Assembly (NCBI GenBank): GCA_021160245.1 | Contig: JAGHCW010000045.1 | Span: forward strand, 1-13,166 | Reading direction: 5' to 3' | DNA length: 13,166 nt | DNA from: a bacterium | GTDB taxonomy: Bacteria; B130-G9 | Part shown: positions 6,688 through 13,166 of the stretch, piece by piece | Layout of the letters: each line of letters starts with the position of its first letter | How positions within the stretch are numbered: position 1 is the stretch's first letter | Notes under the pieces: model-generated | Database searches by the model: none | Seen by the model: the letters and a program-made list of their open reading frames with translations, nothing else | What the model was told of the DNA's origin: nothing | Program-made: the position numbers and the translations under genes

Positions 6688-7632
6688 ATGCTTACAGACG
6701 AGTTAAGGGTATTCACAGGCAACGGGAATAGGCCTCTTGCGAAGATGATCTGTGAATACTTAGATATCACGCTTGGCAATGCCGACGTGGGTCGTTTCAG
6801 CGACGGCGAGATAATGGTCCAGATAGAGGAGAATGTTCGAGGCCGGGACGTATTTGTGGTGCAATCAATGGGCCGGCCGGTCAATGCTAATATCATGGAG
6901 CTTCTGCTCATGATTGATGCGTTAAAGCGCGCCTCGGCAGGCAGAATAACCGCCGTTTTGCCCTATTATTGCTATGCGCGACAGGATAGAAAGCGGCAAC
7001 CCAGAGTGCCGATCTCTGCGAAGTTGATGGCCGACCTTCTCAATGCGAGCGGTGCGGATCGTGCGCTATCGGTTGACCTCCATGCTGGGCAAATACAGGG
7101 CTTTTTCGACGTGCCGTTCGATCACCTCCATGCTGCGCCAGTTCTTGCGAGCTATCTTAAGGAGTTGGAGCTGAAGGACCTCGCCGTCGTGTCGCCTGAC
7201 GCTGGCGGCGTCGAGCGAGCGAGAATGTTTGCCAAAAGGTTGAACAGCAGCCTTGCAATAATCGACAAGCGCCGGGATGCGCCCAATGTTTCTGAAGTAT
7301 GTCATATCATCGGCGATGTCTTGAACAGAGATGTCCTGCTTCTAGACGATATGATCGACACAGCCGGCACAATTGCCAATTCTGCCATCGCGCTTCGATC
7401 AGCGGGGGCGAGGCGTATCTTTGCCGCCTGCACACACCCGGTATTGTCCGGGAAGGCTTACGAGAGGCTGGCCGAGTCGCCGATAGAGAAGATCATAACG
7501 ACTGACACGATACCAATCGACAGAAAGAAAGACACAAAGAACAAGATCATTGTTTTATCAATAGCCTCACTTATTGGGGAGGCGGTCAAGAGGGTGAGTA
7601 GGTCGCTCTCGATAAGCGAGATGTTCGAGTAG
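6688..7632 (+). CDS. prs: Ribose-phosphate pyrophosphokinase (PRPP synthetase)
   Basis: It makes 5-phosphoribosyl-1-diphosphate from ribose 5-phosphate and ATP, the precursor of nucleotides, histidine and tryptophan, in the cytoplasm. Counted from the ATG, the 314-residue length is typical of bacterial class I enzymes. Recognisable motifs include PYYCYARQDRK near 92-102, which covers the flexible ATP-binding segment, and VDLHAGQIQGFF near 129-140, which contains a metal-binding His. The PRPP-binding loop DDMIDTAGTI is at 220-229. All key positions look intact. It follows tRNA-Gln by 49 bases and precedes rplY by 24 bases, matching a known prs-rplY-pth gene order. Confidence 0.95.
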   Translation: MLTDELRVFTGNGNRPLAKMICEYLDITLGNADVGRFSDGEIMVQIEENVRGRDVFVVQSMGRPVNANIMELLLMIDALKRASAGRITAVLPYYCYARQDRKRQPRVPISAKLMADLLNASGADRALSVDLHAGQIQGFFDVPFDHLHAAPVLASYLKELELKDLAVVSPDAGGVERARMFAKRLNSSLAIIDKRRDAPNVSEVCHIIGDVLNRDVLLLDDMIDTAGTIANSAIALRSAGARRIFAACTHPVLSGKAYERLAESPIEKIITTDTIPIDRKKDTKNKIIVLSIASLIGEAVKRVSRSLSISEMFE

Positions 7633-7656
7633 CGAAAAAGCGTTAGGAGCAATTAG

Positions 7657-8283
7657 GTGGGAAAGAATCTCAGATTAAACGCGTCGGCCAGGGCGGAGAC
7701 AGGAGGAGGCGTTAGCCGAAAACTACGTCGGCATGGAAAGATGCCGGGCGTGGTTTACGGTCCCGATATGGAGACTGTGCCTATAGTCTTTGAGACAAAC
7801 GAGATGATGCACATTCTCCGGATGCCGGAATATGAGACGGAGCTCGTTAGCATCAAGATCGGTGATAGCGAGCCCGTGGACGTTCTTATCAAGGACGCTC
7901 GGTATGACCATATTGGTTTGAAGTTGCTTCACGTCGATTTTTACAGGATCAAGCGTGGCTCGAAAGTCACCGTGGATGTTCCTTTAGTAATGCAGGGCCT
8001 TGCGATAGGCGTCAAGATGGGCGGCATCTTGCAGGTCAATATGAGGCTCATCAAGATACGCAGTCTTCCTCGGGACCTAATCCATGAGATTATAGTGGAT
8101 GTCTCGGAGATGGATGTTGGCGATTCTAAGCACATCGGGGACTTGGACGTCCCGGAGACTATAGAGGTGCTTGAAGAAGAGCGTCGGACAATCGTGACAC
8201 TTCTCGCCAAGAAGGCTGAGGAAGAGGAGAAAGAGGAGGAGGAACTGGAAGAAGCTGAAGAGGATGAGAGTAAGGAGGAGTAA
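7657..8283 (+). CDS. rplY: Large ribosomal subunit protein bL25, CTC type
   Basis: L25 binds 5S rRNA in the 50S subunit. The 208-residue protein is the long CTC/TL5 form, not the roughly 95-residue E. coli form. The first 90 or so residues hold the 5S-binding domain, with KLRRHGKMPGVVYG near 22-35 and LLHVDFYRI near 89-97. A beta-rich C-terminal domain follows. The last 20 or so residues are almost entirely Glu and Asp with a few Lys and Ala, giving a strongly acidic tail. The start is GTG with AGGAG seven bases upstream. Its 3' end overlaps the longest reading of pth by 20 bases. Confidence 0.93.
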   Translation: MGKNLRLNASARAETGGGVSRKLRRHGKMPGVVYGPDMETVPIVFETNEMMHILRMPEYETELVSIKIGDSEPVDVLIKDARYDHIGLKLLHVDFYRIKRGSKVTVDVPLVMQGLAIGVKMGGILQVNMRLIKIRSLPRDLIHEIIVDVSEMDVGDSKHIGDLDVPETIEVLEEERRTIVTLLAKKAEEEEKEEEELEEAEEDESKEE

Positions 8284-8926
8284 TATAATTCGGCGAAGTG
8301 GCGTCTGGTCACGCCTTAAGAGACGGCAGCGTCCTCGAGATGCGCTTTTGGTCGGGCTAGGAAACCCGGGCGATGAATACGCGGGCACTCGTCACAATGC
8401 CGGTTTTATGGTCATAGACAGTATAGCAACAGGTCTGAGCGCCTCATTCACAGAGCGCTCAGGCGGGAAGACACTGGATTACTCGATTGACGGACGTCGC
8501 GTTGTGCTGGCCAAACCGGGGACCTATGTCAACAGGTCTGGGCAGTATATAGTGCCGGCGCTCCGGCGTTTCAAGGTTAGTATTGACAATCTTCTGGTGT
8601 TACATGATGATATTACATTGGAGCTAGGGAAGAGCAAATTCAAGTTCGGTGGCGGCGCGTCTGGTCACGGTGGGTTGCGTTCGATAATTGAGCAACTCAA
8701 CACAGATGATTTCTATCGATTGAGAATAGGAATCGGTCAGCCGGAACAAGGGGCTTCGAGAGTAGATTGGGTCCTTTCTCGGTTTCCTCCGGATGAGCTT
8801 GTGATAATGAATGAGGTGATTGAAAGATGCACGACAGCGGTAAGGGATTTTGCTACACAAGGCGGAGTCGCAGCTATGAATCTTCACAATAGGAGATTAA
8901 GGAGAGGAAAAGGGGTAGCCAATTGA
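8264..8926 (+). CDS. pth: Peptidyl-tRNA hydrolase
   Basis: Pth releases tRNA from prematurely dropped peptidyl-tRNA by cutting the ester bond. From the first in-frame ATG, GLGNPG (31-36) carries Asn34, TRHNAGF (42-48) carries catalytic His44, KPGTYVNRSG (84-93) carries Asn90, and LHDDI (113-117) carries Asp115, the equivalent of the E. coli catalytic Asp. FGGGASGHGGLRS (128-140) is also typical. Family members usually start two to four residues before VGLGNPG, so the basic 27-residue N-terminal extension is odd. The ATG at 8264 lies inside rplY and has only a weak ribosome-binding site. A strong AAGGAGG (8272-8278) points instead at in-frame ATA 8285 or ATT 8288. TTG at 8348 would give the standard length. 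The 3' end overlaps the rpsF start by four bases. Confidence 0.92.
   Translation: MRVRRSNIIRRSGVWSRLKRRQRPRDALLVGLGNPGDEYAGTRHNAGFMVIDSIATGLSASFTERSGGKTLDYSIDGRRVVLAKPGTYVNRSGQYIVPALRRFKVSIDNLLVLHDDITLELGKSKFKFGGGASGHGGLRSIIEQLNTDDFYRLRIGIGQPEQGASRVDWVLSRFPPDELVIMNEVIERCTTAVRDFATQGGVAAMNLHNRRLRRGKGVAN
8272..8278 (+). promoter_or_regulatory. Strong Shine-Dalgarno without a standard start codon
   Basis: AAGGAGG sits just before the rplY stop and is ideal as a ribosome-binding site. The codons at usable distance in the pth frame are ATA (8285) and ATT (8288), both rare starts. The same bases encode Lys-Glu-Glu at the L25 tail, so the match may be coincidental. Confidence 0.35.
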
Positions 8927-9279
8927 GGGCGTACGAACTTGTATATGCTCTTGTCCCGAATCTTGCCGACGAGGATAGGGTCGCGCTTATCAAGCGATTT
9001 GAGGAGCTTGCGAAGCGGCTTGCATGTACCCATATTGAATTGCAGCTTTGGGGTATCAGGAAGACAGCGTATGAATTGAAGAAGTTCCGCGACGCATACT
9101 ATGTCCAGATGCGTTTGGTCGCGGAGCCGTCAGCAAAGGATGAGATAGAGAGGCAGTTAAGGCTTTCCGATCGTGTCCTTCGGCACCTCTTCGTGAGGCT
9201 TCCGGAGAACGAGGATATGGTTGAGGAAGAAGAGATTGATGAAGGAGCGGCGCAAGTCGCTGAAGAAGAATCTGAATAA
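8923..9279 (+). CDS. rpsF: Small ribosomal subunit protein bS6
   Basis: S6 binds 16S rRNA in the platform of the 30S subunit as a partner of S18, which is encoded two genes downstream. The 118-residue protein begins MRAYELVYALVP and shows WGIRKTAYELKK near 44-55 and VLRHLFVRLPE near 85-95, standard S6 blocks. The last 20 or so residues are an acidic extension. The start codon is TTG, sharing four bases (TTGA) with the pth stop. AGGGG lies seven bases upstream, so re-initiation after pth is likely. Confidence 0.95.
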   Translation: MRAYELVYALVPNLADEDRVALIKRFEELAKRLACTHIELQLWGIRKTAYELKKFRDAYYVQMRLVAEPSAKDEIERQLRLSDRVLRHLFVRLPENEDMVEEEEIDEGAAQVAEEESE

Positions 9280-9297
9280 GATGAGAGGACATTTTCG

Positions 9298-9711
9298 ATG
9301 GCCGATCTGAATAGGGTGTTTTTGGTTGGGCGACTCACCCATGATGCAGAGCTCAAATACACAACCTCAAACCGGGCCGTATGTGAGTTCTCGATTGCGA
9401 TCAACACTCCTAAGAAGGAGGGCGGCCAGTGGAAAGATGAGGCGATGTTTATCAATCGCATCTCCTTCTGGGGTGAGCGTGCCGAGGCAGTGGCTGAGTA
9501 CCTTCTAAAGGGCAAGCTCGTCTTTGTGGAGGGGAAGCTGCGGATGGATGAATGGGAGCAGGACGGTCAGAAGCGTAGGATGCTTAAGGTTGTCGCGTTT
9601 AATGTTCAGATTCTGTCATCTCCTAGGACGGATTCAACCGGTGGCGCCCTAAGTGATAAGCCCTTCAAAAAGCCCGATGAGAAGCTTCCTGATGACGATC
9701 TGCCGTTCTAA
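9298..9711 (+). CDS. ssb: Single-stranded DNA-binding protein
   Basis: SSB coats single-stranded DNA during replication, repair and recombination. The 137-residue protein has the OB-fold start NRVFLVGRLTHDAELKY (5-21), the FSIAIN strand at 31-36, and FWGERAEAVAEYLLKG near 57-72. A short linker follows, and the C-terminal tip DDDLPF recruits partner proteins. Length is short relative to E. coli but normal for many bacteria. AGAGGA lies about nine bases before the ATG. Its place between rpsF and rpsR is a widespread conserved order. Confidence 0.95.
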   Translation: MADLNRVFLVGRLTHDAELKYTTSNRAVCEFSIAINTPKKEGGQWKDEAMFINRISFWGERAEAVAEYLLKGKLVFVEGKLRMDEWEQDGQKRRMLKVVAFNVQILSSPRTDSTGGALSDKPFKKPDEKLPDDDLPF

Positions 9712-9726
9712 ATAGGGAACGCCAGT

Positions 9727-9740
9727 CGCCTCGGAAGGCG
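9727..9740 (+). repeat. Small hairpin between ssb and rpsR
   Basis: CGCCT (9727-9731) and AGGCG (9736-9740) form a 5-bp stem with loop CGGA in the 72-base gap. No T-run follows, so it is unlikely to be a terminator. An RNA-processing or protein-binding role is possible but unsupported. Confidence 0.3.
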
Positions 9741-9783
9741 TAGTGTAGATTGTATGGAATATTGACTCTAGGAATGAGAAATT

Positions 9784-10011
9784 ATGGCTATTGGTCAGAG
9801 GTCTTACAGGCGACGATACTGCAGGTTCTGCGAGAAGAAGACTGATGAGGTTAGCTACAAAGAGGCAGACCTCCTGAAGAACTTCATAACTGCTAGAGGG
9901 AAGATCATCCCTCGCCGGATTTCCGGCACTTGCGCAAGGCATCAGCGCCAACTAACAACGGCAATTAAGCGCGCTAGAATCCTGGCTCTCCTTCCCTTCG
10001 CCGGTGAATAG
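9784..10011 (+). CDS. rpsR: Small ribosomal subunit protein bS18, zinc-binding (C+) form
   Basis: S18 pairs with S6 on the 30S platform. The 75-residue protein is of normal length and shows YCRFCEKK (12-19), [12 protein letters not shown] (25-36), a [12 protein letters not shown] run (39-50) and ARHQRQL (51-57), all typical. Cys13, Cys16, Cys50 and His53 make a likely zinc site, which marks the C+ version of S18. A moderate AGGA lies ten bases before the ATG. The gene directly precedes the DUF2232 gene. Confidence 0.95.
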   Translation: MAIGQRSYRRRYCRFCEKKTDEVSYKEADLLKNFITARGKIIPRRISGTCARHQRQLTTAIKRARILALLPFAGE

Positions 10012-10022
10012 GGAGGGGTCCG

Positions 10023-11036
10023 TTGGCGCCCGATTGTCCCGAGAATCCCGACGGCAGATTTGCGGAAGGCGCCGTATCCTTTAGGAAAATAGCATACGGC
10101 TCGCTTCTGGCTGCGGCGCTTCTTACGTTTTTGCATCTTGCGGCGCCGGAGCTAAACATAGTGACCAAATTCGTGTTGCCCCTGCCACTGGCAATGATCT
10201 ACATCTTGTTTGGGGCGTCCGCCGGTTTGGTCTTGCTGTCCGGATGCTCTGTGGCGCTATTTGCGTTTGCCTCGGTTGAGCACGCGATTTCCTTCGTGGC
10301 CGACGGGGCGGTTCTTGCTGTGTTGCTAGGCGAGTATCTCAAAAGGGGTACTACTCCGACCAGGACTATCGCGATTGGCGTTCTTTGTATTTCCGTAATC
10401 GTGACAGCAGGTGTTTTGCTGAAGACGCCGGAGATCTTTGACGGAGACTCCGAAGCGGGTTTGAGTCGGCTCTTCAACAAGGGTGATGAATCGGACAGAG
10501 AGCCCGCGCTACAGCCGTTAAAGGACTCACTTGGAGAAGAGGACGCGGCGAAACTTCTGAATTATATGGTTCTCTCGCTCCCATCGTTGATTGCGATGGG
10601 CGCCTTTCTGCAAACGCTTCTCGTGTTCCTCGCATTCAGAGTGCTTGTGAAGAGGATATTCGGTGAGGCGCAGGCCGGTGAGCATCTGACGGAACGGTTC
10701 ACTCTCTGGCACGCGCCGGACATCTTGGTCTTCGGCATTTTGCTGTCTGCGGCGTTGGCGCTGCTATTTGATGGGTCGATTTTTCAGATCTCGCTTAACT
10801 GCCTCATTATTCTTGGGGCCGTCTATTGCATTCAGGGAATGGCCATCGCTTTATTCTATTTGCAGCGAATAAAAGTGCCTCAGTCCTTGCGGTGGATAAC
10901 CGTTATAGTAGTCTTAGTTGGATTTGGCCGGTATGGCTCGTTTTTAATGTATGCCGCAATGGGGATTATGGACGTTTTCTTCGACTTCCGTAAAATAAGG
11001 CAAAGGCATTCGCCGCAGGCTCAAGAGGATAAGTAG
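10023..11036 (+). CDS. DUF2232 / YybS-like polytopic membrane protein
   Basis: The 337-residue protein is strongly hydrophobic, with about eight predicted membrane segments near 23-43, 50-72, 75-104, 114-134, 181-210, 231-251, 254-281 and 288-318. A charged, soluble loop lies around 135-178. The C-terminal signature MGIMDVFFDFRKI (313-325) and the position between rpsR and rplI match the YybS/DUF2232 family, whose function is not established. The start is TTG with GGGAGGGG four bases upstream. A Met or GTG start with a comparable site is not seen nearby. The gap to rpsR is 11 bases, so it should be on the ribosomal-protein transcript. Confidence 0.8.
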   Translation: MAPDCPENPDGRFAEGAVSFRKIAYGSLLAAALLTFLHLAAPELNIVTKFVLPLPLAMIYILFGASAGLVLLSGCSVALFAFASVEHAISFVADGAVLAVLLGEYLKRGTTPTRTIAIGVLCISVIVTAGVLLKTPEIFDGDSEAGLSRLFNKGDESDREPALQPLKDSLGEEDAAKLLNYMVLSLPSLIAMGAFLQTLLVFLAFRVLVKRIFGEAQAGEHLTERFTLWHAPDILVFGILLSAALALLFDGSIFQISLNCLIILGAVYCIQGMAIALFYLQRIKVPQSLRWITVIVVLVGFGRYGSFLMYAAMGIMDVFFDFRKIRQRHSPQAQEDK

Positions 11037-11046
11037 CATTGCACTT

Positions 11047-11052
11047 AAGGAG
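11047..11052 (+). promoter_or_regulatory. Shine-Dalgarno fixing the rplI start
   Basis: AAGGAG lies eight bases before ATG 11061. It overlaps the alternative GTG at 11052, which therefore cannot use it. Confidence 0.75.
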
Positions 11053-11060
11053 TGGTTGTT

Positions 11061-11534
11061 ATGGCAAACGTTGAAGTATATTTGAAGCAGGATATGGAGA
11101 AGATGGGCAAGGCCGGAGATCGGGTCTTGGTTAAGAGCGGATTCGCTCGGAACTATCTGATCCCCCGGAATCTCGCGATGATCGTAACAAAGGGCGGCGT
11201 GAAGGTTCTTGATGACGTTGCACGCCAGATTGCGAAGAAGAAGCGGACGGAGCTCAAGGACGCTGAGAGTGTCGCCGCCGCTTTGGGCGAGCTGAAGCTA
11301 CTCATCACCCGGCAGGCGGGCGAGGAAGGCAAGATATTTGGATCAGTCTCGGCCCGGGATATCGCGGCCGTTGTCGAGGAGAAGGGGATGCAGGTCGATT
11401 ACAGAAAAATACAGCTTGAAAGGCCGATCAAGTCTCTGGGCATTCATACCGTCCCGGTGAGAATTCACCCCGAAATAACTGCAGAACTGAAGGTGTGGGT
11501 TGAGGAGGAAAAAGGGGAAGAGACCACGAAGTGA
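11061..11534 (+). CDS. rplI: Large ribosomal subunit protein bL9
   Basis: L9 is an elongated protein binding 23S rRNA near the L1 stalk base and helps hold reading frame. From the ATG the 157-residue protein begins MANVEVYLKQDMEKMGKAG. It then carries the L9 signature GFARNYLIPRNLA near 27-39, a central helix rich in Lys and Glu, and a C-terminal domain with GKIFGSVSARDIA near 91-103. A short acidic/charged tail ends the protein. Length is slightly above the usual 148-150. The kinase gene follows after 39 bases. Confidence 0.94.
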   Translation: MANVEVYLKQDMEKMGKAGDRVLVKSGFARNYLIPRNLAMIVTKGGVKVLDDVARQIAKKKRTELKDAESVAAALGELKLLITRQAGEEGKIFGSVSARDIAAVVEEKGMQVDYRKIQLERPIKSLGIHTVPVRIHPEITAELKVWVEEEKGEETTK

Positions 11535-11573
11535 GGCCGGCCCTGATGGCTTCCAAATGAAGGCGAGGAAGTG

Positions 11574-13001
11574 ATGTCAAATGTCACGCTACCGCAGGCT
11601 GGGCTCGCTTACTCTGTCTTGTGGCTTGCCTTTGCCCTGTTCGTCTGGATCATGGCGGTCAGCGAGTGGCAGAGGACCCGAAAGCGCGACTATTATTTCA
11701 TAAGCCTCGCGTTCACGATTCTGACCTTTCGCCTGCTGCTCCCATACATCTTATTGGCCATCGATCAAACCGGCTCCACCTGGGCGACACATTCATTCGT
11801 CATCGTCGCGAATGCCGCCTGGGAGAACATCTCATTCGCGATTCTCGCCGGCGTGGTCATCATCAGGATGGTCAGAAGCCACCACCGGTTCGAGAAGCAC
11901 CTGATCCCCTACGTAGGATTTATTTTTCTCTTGGTGCTCGAGCTCATTCTAGCAGACCGGTTTTTCCCAACTCGCAATTTCGTCGTATGGACACCGTTTG
12001 TCTTCACATTGCTAAATATCGGCATCCTGTCCTTTGCAGTTATCTCCTGCTTTGCGCTCAAGCAATCGGTTCACCGCTTATTCAAAGGAGCATTCTGCCT
12101 CTTTTACGCGCATCAGGTCGTGGTCTTCTACTTCTATGTGGGGAAGCCGCACTCGCTCTTCAAGTATGCCAGAGACGTCTTGCCGATACTAGGCGCCTCG
12201 TTCATTGTGCTCGCGGTTCATGCTTCCATAAGGAGTGAGATAGAGAGCAAGACGAGGCGGCTGAAGGAGCTGGATGCGGCGAAGTCCCGGTTTGTGGCCG
12301 TGGTGTCCCACGAGCTTAGAACGCCGCTATCGTCGATGAAGATGTCTTACGACCTTTTATTGTCCGACAAATTAGGAGAGCTAAAGTCGGGGCAAAAGGA
12401 AGTGCTTCACATCATAAAGAAGAATGCGGAACGCTTGATAAGGATGATAGATGAGCTACTAGATATATCCCGAATAGAGAGAGGCGCATTCGACTTGAAC
12501 CTCAAGAGAGGGGACCTGACCGAGTTTGTGAGGAAGCTCGTCGCAGAGGCCAAAGAGAGTCTTCTTAATCACTCCACGGAACTGCGTGCGACAATCCCCT
12601 CAAAGCCCATCGATATCTGGTTTGACGCCGATAAGCTCTCCCAGGTGATCATCAATCTGCTTGCAAATGCCGACCAGCACAATAAAGAGGGAGGTACAAT
12701 CCAGATTCTCGTTGATGATAGCGCCGATTTCGCTCGCATCGAGGTTGCCGACCAAGGAGCCGGCATGCCGCCGAAGCAGACCAAGAAGATATTCGACAGC
12801 TTTGTCCGCGCTACTCCGGCGTCGCCAGGCCAAAGCGGTCTAGGTCTCGGGCTTGCCATCGCAAAGCAGATTGTCGAAGCTCATGACGGCGCAATTAGCG
12901 TGGTAAAAACTGGCCCGGAAGGGACGACCTTCAGGTTCACAATCCGCAAGCATCTCGGCGAGACCGCGCCGCGCGTTGAGGCTGCTGAAGAAGGAACTTG
13001 A
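11574..13001 (+). CDS. Membrane sensor histidine kinase
   Basis: From the ATG this is 475 residues. The N-terminal half has about seven hydrophobic segments between 13 and 219, an integral-membrane sensor that I do not recognise, with no visible PAS or HAMP. A short charged, possibly coiled stretch (221-239) leads to the H-box FVAVVSHELRTPLSS with phosphoacceptor His246. The ATPase domain shows the N-box NLLANADQH (361-369), G1 DQGAG (393-397), the F-box IFDSF (406-410) and G2 GLGLGL (422-427), so all catalytic boxes are intact. GTG at 11571 is an alternative start, but the AGGCGAGG site fits the ATG better. Its partner regulator starts two bases after the stop. The stimulus is unknown. Confidence 0.9.
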   Translation: MSNVTLPQAGLAYSVLWLAFALFVWIMAVSEWQRTRKRDYYFISLAFTILTFRLLLPYILLAIDQTGSTWATHSFVIVANAAWENISFAILAGVVIIRMVRSHHRFEKHLIPYVGFIFLLVLELILADRFFPTRNFVVWTPFVFTLLNIGILSFAVISCFALKQSVHRLFKGAFCLFYAHQVVVFYFYVGKPHSLFKYARDVLPILGASFIVLAVHASIRSEIESKTRRLKELDAAKSRFVAVVSHELRTPLSSMKMSYDLLLSDKLGELKSGQKEVLHIIKKNAERLIRMIDELLDISRIERGAFDLNLKRGDLTEFVRKLVAEAKESLLNHSTELRATIPSKPIDIWFDADKLSQVIINLLANADQHNKEGGTIQILVDDSADFARIEVADQGAGMPPKQTKKIFDSFVRATPASPGQSGLGLGLAIAKQIVEAHDGAISVVKTGPEGTTFRFTIRKHLGETAPRVEAAEEGT

Positions 13002-13002
13002 T

Positions 13003-13166
13003 GTGAGCAAGATCGAAGGACACATTCTGATCGCAGATGACGACGCGTCAATGCGAACCACGCTTGGTCTCCTTTTGAAGACGGCCGGACACGACGTGGT
13101 TGATGTCGCAAGCGAGAAGGAGGCGTCAAAGAGAGTCCGAGATGAGGTCTTCGATCTCGTCATCAC
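13003..13166 (+). CDS. Response regulator, N-terminal fragment cut by the window edge
   Basis: A GTG start at 13003, two bases after the kinase stop, opens a frame to the window end with AAGGA seven bases upstream. The 54 visible residues read as a receiver (CheY-like) domain. HILIADDDASMRTTL has the acidic pair that binds Mg, followed by LLKTAGHDVVDVASEKEA and then DLVI, which normally precedes the phosphorylated Asp. That Asp and any output domain lie beyond the window. It is almost certainly the partner of the kinase just upstream. Confidence 0.88.
   Translation, partial: MSKIEGHILIADDDASMRTTLGLLLKTAGHDVVDVASEKEASKRVRDEVFDLVI

Noticed and set aside
8890-9000. S6:S18-binding leader RNA upstream of rpsF
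   Set aside because: The region is the coding end of pth, and I could not draw the two-stem structure with the exposed CCG.
11534-11550. GGCCGGCC palindrome after rplI as an operator or terminator
   Set aside because: The 8-base palindrome has no loop or T-run and overlaps nothing promoter-like.

Overview
The window looks like chromosome of an uncultured Gram-negative-type bacterium of moderate GC content. Genes are densely packed and every supported gene is on the + strand. The lipoprotein-type patatin, the order tRNA-Gln - prs - rplY - pth and the order rpsF - ssb - rpsR - DUF2232 - rplI recall Deltaproteobacteria (for example Geobacter) and Firmicutes. The proteins are not close enough to any group I know by sight, so I make no phylum assignment.

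Region 1 (1-405) is non-coding and full of palindromes. It holds a 108-bp element bounded by an 8-bp inverted repeat that contains two GC-rich hairpins, then a second composite palindrome, then a plausible sigma70-type promoter and a short leader with competing hairpins in front of the first gene.

Region 2 (406-5267) is a tight three-gene cluster: a GH57 glucanotransferase/amylase-like enzyme, a radical SAM protein with a SPASM-like cysteine set, and a NodU/CmcH/TobZ-type O-carbamoyltransferase. The gaps are 36 and 2 bases, which suggests one operon. Together they look like a glycan- or small-molecule-modifying unit whose substrate cannot be read from the sequence. This is the best candidate here for an undescribed pathway.

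Region 3 (5268-6436) is a patatin-like serine hydrolase carrying a lipoprotein signal peptide, preceded by a gap of about 150 bases.

Region 4 (6568-13166) starts with tRNA-Gln(TTG) and continues as a long information-processing run: prs, rplY (CTC-type L25), pth, rpsF, ssb, rpsR, a DUF2232/YybS membrane protein and rplI. A membrane histidine kinase and the start of its response regulator follow, and the regulator is cut by the right edge. Gaps are mostly under 60 bases, with overlaps at rplY/pth and pth/rpsF. No convincing terminator is visible inside the run, so the two-component pair may be co-expressed with ribosomal proteins.

I saw no CRISPR array, rRNA, insertion-sequence transposase or clearly broken gene. 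Starts were moved from the longest possible reading to a downstream ATG with a good Shine-Dalgarno sequence for the patatin, prs, rplI and the kinase. The pth start is unresolved.
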